Shown here: positions 6,331 to 13,957 of the stretch, piece by piece
How the letters are laid out: each line of letters opens with the position of its first letter
Position numbering within the stretch: the stretch's first letter is position 1
NCBI GenBank assembly: GCA_027296925.1
Contig: JAPUIP010000319.1
Coordinates: 1-20,086, forward strand
From: Candidatus Poribacteria bacterium
Lineage (GTDB): Bacteria; Poribacteria; WGA-4E; PCPOR2b
Length of the DNA: 20,086 nt
Direction of reading: 5' to 3'
Notes under the pieces: generated by a model
Told to the model about the DNA's origin: nothing
What the model saw: only the letters and a program-made list of their open reading frames with translations
Database searches by the model: none
Program-made: the position numbers and the translations under genes

Positions 6331-8655
6331 ATGTTTGAGAGATTCATGAAATACCCAATTGATATTTTTCAAAGAGGGGATTTCCATTTTGGGATTCGCC
6401 CGCCGGGGCTCATTCTGTTCTTCATCCTCGCCGGACTGATTGCCATATCGATTTGGGCGTATCGATCGACCCTCACGCGGACAAACCGGGGGTTTCGCGG
6501 GTTTCTCATCTTTCTTCGATCCGCGGCGCTTTGTGGACTTGCGTTCTGCCTGCTCAAACCATTCGTAACGGTTTACCAGACACGCCCGGATGATTCCTAC
6601 CTATTGCTGCTGATCGATCAATCGAAGAGCATGCAAACCACCGATTCTGTCAACCAGGAATCGCGTCTTGCCAGCGTGAACCACCTGCTATTTGACCCAG
6701 AAGCGGGACTGCTAAATTCGCTCAATGAAAAATTCAAAACCCGCCTCTTCTCCTTTGCAACCGGTGCGAAGCGCATTGCCCCGACCGCGCTGACCGAAGC
6801 AAACGGCGAAAGCACGAATATTCCCGCCGCCTTGAATGAGGCATTGGAGAGTATGCAAGGTGTACCGCTATCAGGGGTGGTGATCTTTTCTGATGGCGCG
6901 GATCGGAGTGGTGAAGATCTCACAAAGCTCGCCTACCGGATGCGAGATCGCAAAGTGCCTGTGCATACCGTTGGAGTTGGTTCAGAGCAGGGGCTGAACG
7001 ATCTTGAGATTGTGAAAATCGATGCGCCGCGAACGGCAGAAGAGGATTTTCCGGTAGAAATTTGGGCGACTGTCCGACGTAAGGGATACGACCAACGCAC
7101 CGCAACTGTCCGCCTGAAAAGCGAAACTCGGGTTGTTAAGACGCTCACTGTCAATCTGGATAAAAACCACCCAATCCGTCGTGTACCGATTAAGTTTATC
7201 CCGCGTAATCCGGGGACGCGAAAATATGTGGTGGAGATCCCCGCCGAAGCGGATGAAGCCATTCCGCAGAACAACAGCAAAAAATTTCTGCTAAAAGTTG
7301 CACCGAGCGAGCGGAGCAAGATTTTATACGTCGAAGGGCGTCCGCGATATGAATTCGCCTTTATTAAGCGAGCACTCAAGAACGATCCGAACGTTCAGCT
7401 CACAGACCGCTGGATGAGTGACGATGAGCATTTCGGTGGAACGCGAAGCGCCACCGGACACAGTTTTGGTCTCTATCCCAACACCAAAGAGGTCCTCTTC
7501 GATTATGACGCGATTATCTTTGGAAACATCCCAGCGTCCGCGTTCACAACGCAACAACTCGAAAACACGGTCGAGTTTGTTCGCACACGCGGGGGAGGCG
7601 TGCTGGTACTGGGTGGTTCAGATTCGCTGGGCAATCCGGATGCGGAAGATTCTTACATCAATACACCGATCGCACAGATGCTTCCGGTTGAATTGGAGTT
7701 GGGCATACCGCCTGTGCCGACGGCGCCGAGACGGCGCTTTTCGCGCGAGCGGCGCTCCGCAGATGAAGGCTATACGTTGCAATTGACCGCTGAAGGCAGG
7801 ACAGCGCCGTTGATGGCGTTGACGGACGACTCGCGGGAAAACGAGAAGCTATGGGGCAAACTCCCGTCGCTGATCGGTTATAGCAAGGTGAAGCGAGCGA
7901 AAGCCGGCGCAACCGTGCTTGCGGTGCATCCCACCGATCGCAATGCGTTTGGCAACCGTCCGCTCATCGCCATCCATAACTTTAATGTCGGGCGTGTTAT
8001 GGTCTTTACGCCTCACAGTTCGTGGCGCTGGCAAATGCTCATGCCCAAAGATGACGACAGCCATGAGCGTTTCTGGCGTCAGGTGGCAAAGTGGTTGACG
8101 ATCACCCCAAAAGATCACCTCAAACTCGATATTGCCAAAACGTCATACGCCCTGAAAGAACCCGTCGTCATCGAGGCAACGGCTTACGATGACACGTTTG
8201 AGTTGACCAGTCAAGCAAAAGTCCGGGCCATCATCACCGACGAAAACGGCAAGAAGCGCGAGCTTCAACTTGAGCAGGTACTTGGAAAGGATGGGTTCTA
8301 CACAGCTCGATTCATCCCCCCTCGACGTGGCGAGTATCGGGTCGATCTGATTGGCAAGCTAGGCAGTCAAAGTCTTGGTGAACAACAGGGACTGTTTGAG
8401 GTCGCGGAGTCTTACGCTGAATTCACAGACGCGGAACTCAACGTGCAAGCACTGCAGAGCCTGGCGCGAATCAGCGGTGGTGAATACTATCCCCTCGAAA
8501 AGGCGCCTGAAATGGTAAACCAGATTCCCCTGGTGGAAAGTGCGACATCGCGCCTTGTCGAGGAGGATGTTTGGGATATGCCACTCATTTTCGGTACCGT
8601 CATCCTGCTGTTCGGCCTCGAGTGGTTTCTACGCAAACAACGTGGGCTGGCGTAA
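6331..8655 (+). CDS. Large membrane-anchored von Willebrand A / GATase-like protein
   Basis: 774 residues. Two hydrophobic helices at about 26-44 and 56-80 anchor the N-terminus. A VWA domain follows at about 89-220 with the metal-site motif D96-Q-S98-K-S100, a likely metal threonine at 162 and FSDG with Asp188. Next comes a beta-rich region (~225-325), then a class I glutamine-amidotransferase-like Rossmann segment at ~328-435 (SKILYVEGRPRYEFAFIKRA ... TRGGGVLVLGGSDS) in which I see no catalytic Cys. A second beta-sandwich-like part follows (~600-710), and a C-terminal helix at ~750-768 ends in KQRGLA. Most of the chain should be periplasmic or extracellular. This architecture is common near MoxR/DUF58/BatA genes in Planctomycetes and related phyla; here no such neighbours exist. 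The biochemical role is unknown and probably involves protein binding at the envelope. ATG 6331 has a G-rich sequence upstream. Confidence 0.85.
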   Translation: MFERFMKYPIDIFQRGDFHFGIRPPGLILFFILAGLIAISIWAYRSTLTRTNRGFRGFLIFLRSAALCGLAFCLLKPFVTVYQTRPDDSYLLLLIDQSKSMQTTDSVNQESRLASVNHLLFDPEAGLLNSLNEKFKTRLFSFATGAKRIAPTALTEANGESTNIPAALNEALESMQGVPLSGVVIFSDGADRSGEDLTKLAYRMRDRKVPVHTVGVGSEQGLNDLEIVKIDAPRTAEEDFPVEIWATVRRKGYDQRTATVRLKSETRVVKTLTVNLDKNHPIRRVPIKFIPRNPGTRKYVVEIPAEADEAIPQNNSKKFLLKVAPSERSKILYVEGRPRYEFAFIKRALKNDPNVQLTDRWMSDDEHFGGTRSATGHSFGLYPNTKEVLFDYDAIIFGNIPASAFTTQQLENTVEFVRTRGGGVLVLGGSDSLGNPDAEDSYINTPIAQMLPVELELGIPPVPTAPRRRFSRERRSADEGYTLQLTAEGRTAPLMALTDDSRENEKLWGKLPSLIGYSKVKRAKAGATVLAVHPTDRNAFGNRPLIAIHNFNVGRVMVFTPHSSWRWQMLMPKDDDSHERFWRQVAKWLTITPKDHLKLDIAKTSYALKEPVVIEATAYDDTFELTSQAKVRAIITDENGKKRELQLEQVLGKDGFYTARFIPPRRGEYRVDLIGKLGSQSLGEQQGLFEVAESYAEFTDAELNVQALQSLARISGGEYYPLEKAPEMVNQIPLVESATSRLVEEDVWDMPLIFGTVILLFGLEWFLRKQRGLA

Positions 8656-8869
8656 CAGCGGTTCAAGGCTTCGGGGTTACAGGCAGACAGAAAAGGACTC
8701 CAATCTCGCTCTGTCGGGTATACCTTCGCCCTGTGTTGGTCCGCACGACGATGATTTGAGATTGAAGGCGTAGTGGGTTGGCTTCGTCTGTTTCTCTCTG
8801 GTGCAAGACTGAGCATCTACTATACTTTCTGCTGTTCACGCAAGGCAGCAAAAGTAGGAGGCGCCCAAG

Positions 8870-8968
8870 ATGAGTAAGATAATTGAAGCGATTTACGAAA
8901 AGGGTCTGTTCCGACCGCTGGAACCTGTGACTTTGCCCGAAGGTGAACATGTCAAAGTGAAGGAGTAA
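8870..8968 (+). CDS. 32-aa DUF104/AF2212-like antitoxin mini-ORF, possibly truncated
   Basis: The translated product begins MSKIIEAIYEKGLFRPLEPV and continues TLPEGEHVKVKE. This strongly resembles the N-terminal half of AF2212-like (DUF104) antitoxins, which generally read 'I-E-A-x-Y-E-x-G-x-F-x-P-L-x-x-V-x-L-x-E-G'. Those proteins are about 60-75 residues and usually sit before a PIN-domain toxin; here the frame stops right after the motif and no PIN gene follows. AGGAGG at 8856-8861 lies eight bases before the ATG, so it is well placed for translation. Its last codons contain AAGGAG, which also serves as the ribosome binding site of trpB, so its translation could influence trpB. It may be a degraded antitoxin, a minimal member, or a leader peptide. 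Confidence 0.65.
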   Translation: MSKIIEAIYEKGLFRPLEPVTLPEGEHVKVKE

Positions 8969-8973
8969 CCCAA

Positions 8974-10170
8974 TTGAATCAGAATCTACCGGATGCCAGC
9001 GGACATTTTGGGGAATTTGGCGGAAGGTTTGTCCCGGAGACACTCATGCCTGCCCTGCTGGAACTTGAAGAGGCATACCTGGCGTTCAAGGACGATCCAG
9101 ATTTCCAGCGAGAATTTGAATACTATCTCCGCGAATATGTTGGGCGTCCTAACCCACTTTATTACGCGGACCGGCTGACCGAAGCACTCGGCGGCGCAAA
9201 GATCTATCTCAAGCGTGAGGATCTGAACCACACCGGGGCACACAAGATTAACAACACCATCGGACAGGTCTTGCTTGCCCAACGAATGGGTAAAAAACGG
9301 ATCATCGCCGAGACGGGTGCCGGACAGCACGGCGTCGCGACGGCAACGGTCGCCGCAAAATTTGACATAGAGTGCGAAGTTTACATGGGCGAGGAGGACA
9401 TCGAACGCCAGGCCCTGAACGTCTTTCGCATGCGGTTGATGGGGGCGACGGTTACCCCTGTAGCTTCCGGGTCGCGCACTCTGAAAGATGCCATCAACGC
9501 TTCTTTTCGCGATTGGGTGACGAACGTCCGAACGACTTACCTGCTGATCGGTTCAGTGGTCGGCGCGCACCCGTACCCGATGCTCGTTCGTGATTTTCAG
9601 TCCGTTATCGGCAGGGAAACCAAGGCGCAGATCCTCGAAAAAGAGGGACGGTTGCCGGATGCAGTTGTTGCCTGCGTGGGCGGTGGTAGCAATTCACTCG
9701 GTATGTTTTACCCATTTTACGCGGACGACACGGTGAGACTCATCGGCATTGAAGCGGCCGGCGAGAGTATACTCAGTGGCAAACATGCAGCCACGCTGAG
9801 TGAAGGAAGCATCGGCGTGTTTCACGGGGCAAAGTGCTACCTGCTCCAGGAAGATGACGGGCAGATCACGCCGGCGCATTCGATTTCGGCGGGGCTGGAT
9901 TACCCTGGGGTTGGTCCGGAGCACAGCTTTTATAAGGCAACGGGGCGTGCTGAATATGTCTCGGTCACTGATGAGGAATCGCTCGAAGGGTTCAAGCTGC
10001 TGTCGGAGTTGGAAGGCATTCTCCCCGCACTGGAGACGGCCCACGCAATTTCCTACATTCGGAAGCTTGCGCCAACACTGGATCGGGATCAAATCATCGT
10101 CGTCTGCCTCTCCGGGCGTGGGGATAAAGATGTTTACCTAATCGCAACGGAGCTCGGGGTTGAGCTATGA
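8974..10170 (+). CDS. trpB: Tryptophan synthase beta chain
   Basis: Condenses indole, delivered through a tunnel from TrpA, with L-serine to give L-tryptophan. The 398 residues match TrpB1 forms. Motifs are GEFGGRFVPETLMPALLELE at the N-terminus, LKREDLNHTGAHKINNTIGQ with the PLP-lysine at Lys91, AETGAGQHGVATA with the catalytic Glu113, and the phosphate-binding GGGSNS at 236-241. The C-terminal CLSGRGDKDV is also standard. The start is TTG 8974, placed eight bases after AAGGAG (8960-8965), and the resulting N-terminus MNQNLPDASGHFGEFGGRF fits the family. The gene is separated from trpA by a HEAT-repeat gene, whereas trpB and trpA are normally adjacent or overlapping. No trpC/D/E/F genes lie in the window. 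Confidence 0.97.
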   Translation: MNQNLPDASGHFGEFGGRFVPETLMPALLELEEAYLAFKDDPDFQREFEYYLREYVGRPNPLYYADRLTEALGGAKIYLKREDLNHTGAHKINNTIGQVLLAQRMGKKRIIAETGAGQHGVATATVAAKFDIECEVYMGEEDIERQALNVFRMRLMGATVTPVASGSRTLKDAINASFRDWVTNVRTTYLLIGSVVGAHPYPMLVRDFQSVIGRETKAQILEKEGRLPDAVVACVGGGSNSLGMFYPFYADDTVRLIGIEAAGESILSGKHAATLSEGSIGVFHGAKCYLLQEDDGQITPAHSISAGLDYPGVGPEHSFYKATGRAEYVSVTDEESLEGFKLLSELEGILPALETAHAISYIRKLAPTLDRDQIIVVCLSGRGDKDVYLIATELGVEL

Positions 10171-10220
10171 CACGGAACCGCGATGTATGAAGATTGCGCA
10201 TCACTTGATGAGGCATAGTG

Positions 10221-10760
10221 ATGAAACTGTTGCAGCGACTCCCTAAGGTGTTTCAGAGTTGGCGTTATCTACCGACCAAGTGGATCATTCCCAAACTCAA
10301 AGCGGAATCCGCAGAGGTGCGTTCTTACACCGCGCAGATGTTGGGAGAAGTGGGAGATGCCCAAGCCGTACAGCCGCTCATCGACGCCTTGGGCGACACG
10401 GATAGCACTGTCCGTCGCTTTGCGATCTCCTCGCTGGGGAATTTACGAGATAGCCGCGCCGTCGAGCCGCTGATCGCTTTTCTGAATGATGAGGAGCCGG
10501 ACATGCGTTGTGCGGCTGCCGTTGCACTGGGCGATGTGAGGGATACGCGTGCCGTTGAGCCGTTGATTGCAGCGCTACAAGATACGGATCGATCTGTCTG
10601 TTCGGCGACGATCATTGCCCTGGGCCGAATTGGCGATCGCCGCGCCATAGAACCGCTAAACGCATTGGACAGTACCACCGAGAGTGAGTGGCTGCGCCGC
10701 TATGTGAGTGAAACGTTGCATCAGATTGAAGAACATGATCAGCAAAAGACATCACAATAG
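10221..10760 (+). CDS. HEAT-repeat (PBS-lyase-type) protein
   Basis: 179 residues made mainly of tandem 31-residue HEAT-like repeats. Each carries the signature A-V-(E/Q)-P-L-I-x-A-L followed by D-x-(D/E)-x-x-V-R-x-x-A-x-x-A-L-G-x-(I/V/L)-x-D. Units lie at about 24-55, 56-86, 87-117 and 118-149, and the DNA shows the same periodicity of about 93 bases. The N-terminal ~25 residues (LLQRLPKVFQSWRYLPTKW) are basic/aromatic and the C-terminus is polar. There is no signal peptide or membrane helix, so it is cytoplasmic. Such proteins form helical scaffolds for protein-protein contacts; some are lyases for bilin chromophores, but nothing here indicates that. It sits between trpB (50 bases upstream) and trpA (12 bases downstream), so it is co-transcribed with tryptophan synthase. 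ATG 10221 is preferred over the overlapping GTG at 10218. Confidence 0.88.
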   Translation: MKLLQRLPKVFQSWRYLPTKWIIPKLKAESAEVRSYTAQMLGEVGDAQAVQPLIDALGDTDSTVRRFAISSLGNLRDSRAVEPLIAFLNDEEPDMRCAAAVALGDVRDTRAVEPLIAALQDTDRSVCSATIIALGRIGDRRAIEPLNALDSTTESEWLRRYVSETLHQIEEHDQQKTSQ

Positions 10761-10772
10761 AGAGGTATTGTC

Positions 10773-11579
10773 TTGAATCGAATTGAAGCGAAGTTTAAGG
10801 AATTAGGTGCACGGGGTGAAAGTGCGTTTATGCCATATATCTGCGCCGGCGATCCAACCCCAGAAATAAGCCGAAAGCTGGTCTTGACGCTCGAAGCCGC
10901 CGGCGCCGATCTGATTGAGCTTGGCGTGCCTTTTTCAGACCCCATCGCAGACGGACCGACGGTTCAGAAGGCAAGCGAACGGGCGTTGGCGAATCAAATT
11001 TCACTGCAGCAGATCATCGATTTAGTTCGGGGGCTCCGAGCGGAAACCCAACTCCCGATTGCGCTGATGACCTATTACAATCCGATCTTTCGCATGGGCG
11101 AATCTAAATTTTGCAAGACCGCAAGCGAAGCCGGCGTAGACGGCGTAATCATTCCCGACCTTCCACCAGAGGAAGCCGACACACTGTTGCAAATTGCTAC
11201 GGCACATAACCTCGCTACCATTTTTCTCGTTGCGCCAACAAGTCCACCGGAACGGTTGCGTCGCATTGCGTCCGTCAGCACCGGTTTCATCTATTGCGTT
11301 TCCGTCACCGGCGTCACGGGCGCGCGCACTTCACTTTCGGCGGAAATCCAACCGATGGTGACCGAACTTCGGAAATACACCGAGAAGCCGCTATGTGTTG
11401 GGTTCGGCGTTTCGACACGCGCACAGGCGGACACTGTCGCACAGCTTGCCGATGGGGTTATCGTTGGTAGCGCAATCGTCAACGTGATTGAAGCGCATCT
11501 GAACGATGAGGTCGCGATTTTGTCAGGTGTGAAAGAATTTGCTGCCGAATTAGCGCATGGCGTGAAGCAAAGGCATTGA
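10773..11579 (+). CDS. trpA: Tryptophan synthase alpha chain
   Basis: Cleaves indole-3-glycerol phosphate to indole and glyceraldehyde-3-phosphate, passing indole to TrpB. The 268 residues form the expected TIM barrel. Catalytic residues fall at the canonical numbers: Glu49 in LIELGVPFSDP and Asp60 in IADGP. Other landmarks are AFMPYICAGDP, LMTYYNPIF, GVDGVIIPDLPPEEAD, FLVAPTSPPER, GFIYCVSVTGVTGAR and the phosphate-binding GFGVSTR and VIVGSAIV segments. The start is TTG 10773, with AGAGG at 10761-10765 seven bases upstream; this gives MNRIEAKFKEL, a typical TrpA beginning, and no ATG is available nearby. It is the last gene of the cluster, followed at once by a strong terminator. Confidence 0.97.
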   Translation: MNRIEAKFKELGARGESAFMPYICAGDPTPEISRKLVLTLEAAGADLIELGVPFSDPIADGPTVQKASERALANQISLQQIIDLVRGLRAETQLPIALMTYYNPIFRMGESKFCKTASEAGVDGVIIPDLPPEEADTLLQIATAHNLATIFLVAPTSPPERLRRIASVSTGFIYCVSVTGVTGARTSLSAEIQPMVTELRKYTEKPLCVGFGVSTRAQADTVAQLADGVIVGSAIVNVIEAHLNDEVAILSGVKEFAAELAHGVKQRH

Positions 11580-11626
11580 CGCAAAAAAAGCGGCTGTGAT
11601 TTCGCATCACGGCCGCTTTTTTTGCG
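11580..11626. terminator. Strong bidirectional intrinsic terminator after trpA
   Basis: Inverted repeat with 21-base arms at 11580-11600 and 11606-11626 around a TTCGC loop. The arms pair fully except for one G-U wobble. Each arm contains the GCGGC core next to a run of seven A or T, so the hairpin followed by a U-tract is present on both strands. It should stop trp transcripts on the + strand and the small minus-strand gene coming from 11894. Confidence 0.93.
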
Positions 11627-11675
11627 CCCATTGCAAAGCAGAAGGAGAATTTTTTTGAGGGGCAGTGAATTGGAG

Positions 11676-11894
11676 TTATATCCGATAGGAACGATATCGA
11701 GATTGTACTGAAACTAAACAGGGCTTCTCTTTAGGGTGAATACTGGAAGCAAATTCGTCACAAATGCGCGACAGATTGTCTATAAAATTAGCCCAACTGT
11801 ATTCTTTATTCTCTCGGGCCTGCCCGTCTGCAAGGAGGAGAGCAAGCTCATAAAAGTTCAAACGACTTTTGGCGGGATGGTTGTTTGTGGTCAT
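11676..11894 (-). CDS. Small hypothetical protein (72 aa)
   Basis: I do not recognise this protein. The translated sequence (RLNFYELALLLADGQARENK, then EYSWANFIDNLSRICDEFAS) looks like a real soluble helical protein, with balanced hydrophobic and charged residues and a basic C-terminus (SRYRSYRI). No signal peptide or transmembrane helix is seen. On the minus strand a GGAAAG purine stretch lies a few bases before the ATG at 11894. The gene converges on trpA, and the symmetrical terminator lies 49 bases beyond its stop, which supports it as a transcribed unit. It stands alone in an otherwise gene-poor stretch. The main doubt is the short length and lack of a recognised family. Confidence 0.5.
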   Translation of the reverse strand: MTTNNHPAKSRLNFYELALLLADGQARENKEYSWANFIDNLSRICDEFASSIHPKEKPCLVSVQSRYRSYRI

Positions 11895-12294
11895 CGTCTT
11901 TCCTTTCTACTTGGCAGCACGTTGTGACCATCTGGTATGAAGTCTGATTGTGTGTATATTTTATTGAACATCGTTTTGGCGAATTTCGTTTCGCCCAATT
12001 CGGGGCAGAACGCAAAATCTGTTTAACTTTTTGGAGCGTACGCTCTGGAGGTATAGTATATACTGTTTATCAGATGGAATCTATCGGGTGTCGTGCCGAG
12101 TTGGTGTTGCCAAAGATGCTATTTTGCCATAAGGTCTTGAACCGAACATAATTTTCTGCGTTGGAACAGTAATAAAAAAGCCAGTGTCTCCACTGGCTTT
12201 CCTCAAGGAGGCAAATAACAATTATTACGGTAGCAATAATGATGCCAGCTTTTCCGTTTGCTTCGGTTATTAGAACGCACTTGGCGATTTATCG
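11895..12294. other. Gene-poor intergenic stretch
   Basis: About 400 bases, noticeably more A/T-rich than its surroundings. A + strand frame at 11948-12151 (67 aa, several Cys, aromatic-rich, no ribosome binding site) looks like chance. A 10-bp stem-loop lies at 12177-12200. An AAGGAGG sequence at 12205-12211 has no properly spaced start codon after it. I see no tRNA, repeat array or recognised riboswitch. The region could hold a decayed gene or a small RNA. Confidence 0.5.
12171..12203 (-). terminator. Stem-loop resembling a terminator, best U-tract on the minus strand
   Basis: The arms AAAGCCAGTG (12177-12186) and CACTGGCTTT (12191-12200) pair perfectly over 10 bp around a TCTC loop. Read on the minus strand the hairpin is followed by TTTTTTATT, a good terminator tail; on the + strand the tail is only CTTTCC. 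No minus-strand gene is recognised upstream of it (between here and gltX), so what it terminates is unclear. It might act in both directions, ending + strand read-through before the gltX promoter. Confidence 0.6.
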
Positions 12295-12323
12295 TTGACA
12301 CCGTTTGGTGGATTTGGTATGCT
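12295..12323 (+). promoter_or_regulatory. Consensus extended -10 promoter for gltX
   Basis: TTGACA at 12295-12300, a 17-base spacer, then TATGCT at 12318-12323 preceded by the extended -10 dinucleotide TG at 12315-12316. Start of transcription would be near 12330, leaving a leader of about 110 bases before gltX. I see no T-box or other known riboswitch in that leader. Confidence 0.75.
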
Positions 12324-12440
12324 TTTATGCTATTGTGGGCGAGGGGCGTGATATGTCCAATCTGTGTGTCGAAATGGCAGCAATTATGTATCTCAAAAGC
12401 GACATCATAAAACGTGCAATGTTAAGGAGAAAATATCGCA

Positions 12441-13925
12441 ATGATAACGGATCGGCCGGTTAGAGTTCGCTTTGCGCCTTCCCCGACCGGGTTTCTCCAC
12501 ATCGGGGGCGCGCGCACCGCGTTATTTAATTGGATTTTTGCAAAACATCACGGTGGAACGTTCATCCTCCGAATCGATGATACCGATGAGGAGAGATCGA
12601 CCGAAGCGTCGATGCGGGAAATTTACGATTCACTTCAGTGGCTTGGGCTGAATTGGGATGAAGGGGCAACCGTTGGTGGTCCTCATGGGCCTTACGTCCA
12701 ATCAGAACGGGGCAATATCTATCGAAAGTACGTGCAGCAACTGCTTGAGAGCGACAACGCATATTACTGTTACTGCACTCCCCAAGAATTAACAGAGATG
12801 CGCGAACAAGCCCTTGCCGAAAAACGGCCGATACGTTACACCGGCAAGTGTCGACATCTGACCGATGCGGATCGGCGGCGGTTCGAGGCGGAGGGACGCA
12901 AACCCGTTGTAAGGTTCAAAATGCCGGAAGGCACAATCGTCGTACAGGACTCGATCCTCGGTGAGAGCAAGGTGGCACACACTGCGCTTCAGGACGAAGT
13001 GATCGTCAAGTCAAATGGGTCGCCGCTGTACAATCTCACTTCTACCATTGATGACCATTTGATGAAAATCACGCATGTCATTCGGGGCAAAGATCACTTT
13101 TCCAACACGCCGAAACAGATCCTCATCAATCGCGCGCTTGGGTTTGAGACCCCGGTGTTCGCTCATCTGCCGCTCGTGCTCGGCAGCAGCAAAGGTGAGA
13201 AACTCAGCAAACGGCGGCATGGAGACCTAGTTGCTGTGGGGAAGTACCGTGAGAATGGGTACTTACCGGAGGCGATGATCAACTTCCTCGTGCGGCTAGG
13301 ATGGTCCTACGATGGCAGCGAGGAGATCTTCTCCGTTGACGAACTGATTGAGAAATTCAGTCTCAAGCGAGTCGGGAAGAGCGACAGCGTGTTTGACATC
13401 AAGAAGCTGCAATGGCTAAACGGGCACTATATCATGAAGCTCGATTTGCCGGCGCGCACCGATGCGGTCATCCCCTTTTTGCAGAGAGCTAGATTGCTGG
13501 AAACCGACCTGTCGCCGGAGCGTCGGGTGTGGTTGGAAAAGGTCGTTGAGGCGGTCGGCGATCGATTGACAACGCTCTCTGATATCACTGATCAGGCCAG
13601 CTACTTCTTCACGGACGACTTTGATTACGAACCGCAGGCGGTTAAGCGGTGGTGGCGGAAGGGGGATGCGGTCGGAATTCTGCAAGGCTTGCGGGAGGTC
13701 TTGGCGGGAATCGACGCCTTTGACCTGGAAACTGTCGAATCTGCAATCTGGGCGTACGTCGAAGAAAAGGGAATTGGACGGGTCAAAGCGATGCAACCGT
13801 TACGAGTTGCACTGACCGGAAAATCAGGTGGGCCCGGCTTGTTCGATATTACCGTTCTGCTCGGCAAGGCAAAGGTCATCGAAAGAGTGGACCGAGCCAT
13901 CGACCACCTTCAGGCGAACCACTAA
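12441..13925 (+). CDS. gltX: Glutamyl-tRNA synthetase
   Basis: Class Ic aminoacyl-tRNA synthetase charging tRNA-Glu (and possibly tRNA-Gln in organisms that use transamidation). 494 residues, family-typical. RFAPSPTGFLHIGGARTALF carries the HIGH-type motif (HIGG at 20-23), RIDDTDEERS follows, and KLSKR at 254-258 is the KMSKS-type loop. A zinc-binding set Cys110-x-Cys112, Cys137-x-His139 has the same spacing as described for the E. coli enzyme. IRGKDHFSNTPKQI is the conserved active-site segment, here with Lys in place of the usual Glu after RG. The C-terminal third is the helical anticodon-binding domain. ATG 12441 follows AAGGAGA (12424-12430), ten bases away. The gene has its own consensus promoter and likely leads a short operon with the two genes downstream. 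Confidence 0.96.
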   Translation: MITDRPVRVRFAPSPTGFLHIGGARTALFNWIFAKHHGGTFILRIDDTDEERSTEASMREIYDSLQWLGLNWDEGATVGGPHGPYVQSERGNIYRKYVQQLLESDNAYYCYCTPQELTEMREQALAEKRPIRYTGKCRHLTDADRRRFEAEGRKPVVRFKMPEGTIVVQDSILGESKVAHTALQDEVIVKSNGSPLYNLTSTIDDHLMKITHVIRGKDHFSNTPKQILINRALGFETPVFAHLPLVLGSSKGEKLSKRRHGDLVAVGKYRENGYLPEAMINFLVRLGWSYDGSEEIFSVDELIEKFSLKRVGKSDSVFDIKKLQWLNGHYIMKLDLPARTDAVIPFLQRARLLETDLSPERRVWLEKVVEAVGDRLTTLSDITDQASYFFTDDFDYEPQAVKRWWRKGDAVGILQGLREVLAGIDAFDLETVESAIWAYVEEKGIGRVKAMQPLRVALTGKSGGPGLFDITVLLGKAKVIERVDRAIDHLQANH

Positions 13926-13957
13926 CTCGGATTTCCATCAATGATCGGCAGGTGTTC

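Noticed and set aside
8774..8830. Promoter before the mini-antitoxin/trpB cluster (TATACT at 8821)
   Set aside because: The -10 looks good but no acceptable -35 lies 15-19 bases upstream and there is no extended -10 TG; left uncalled.
10221..10760. CRISPR-like or tandem DNA repeats with ~93-base period
   Set aside because: The periodicity is that of the encoded 31-residue HEAT repeats; DNA copies are diverged and there are no spacers.
11948..12151. 67-codon + strand frame in the intergenic stretch
   Set aside because: No ribosome binding site, several Cys and aromatic residues in an A/T-rich non-coding-like composition, no recognisable fold.
12205..12298. AAGGAGG followed by a possible 19-codon ORF (ATG 12239)
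   Set aside because: The spacing from the Shine-Dalgarno-like sequence to the ATG is about 27 bases, too long, and the peptide looks random.
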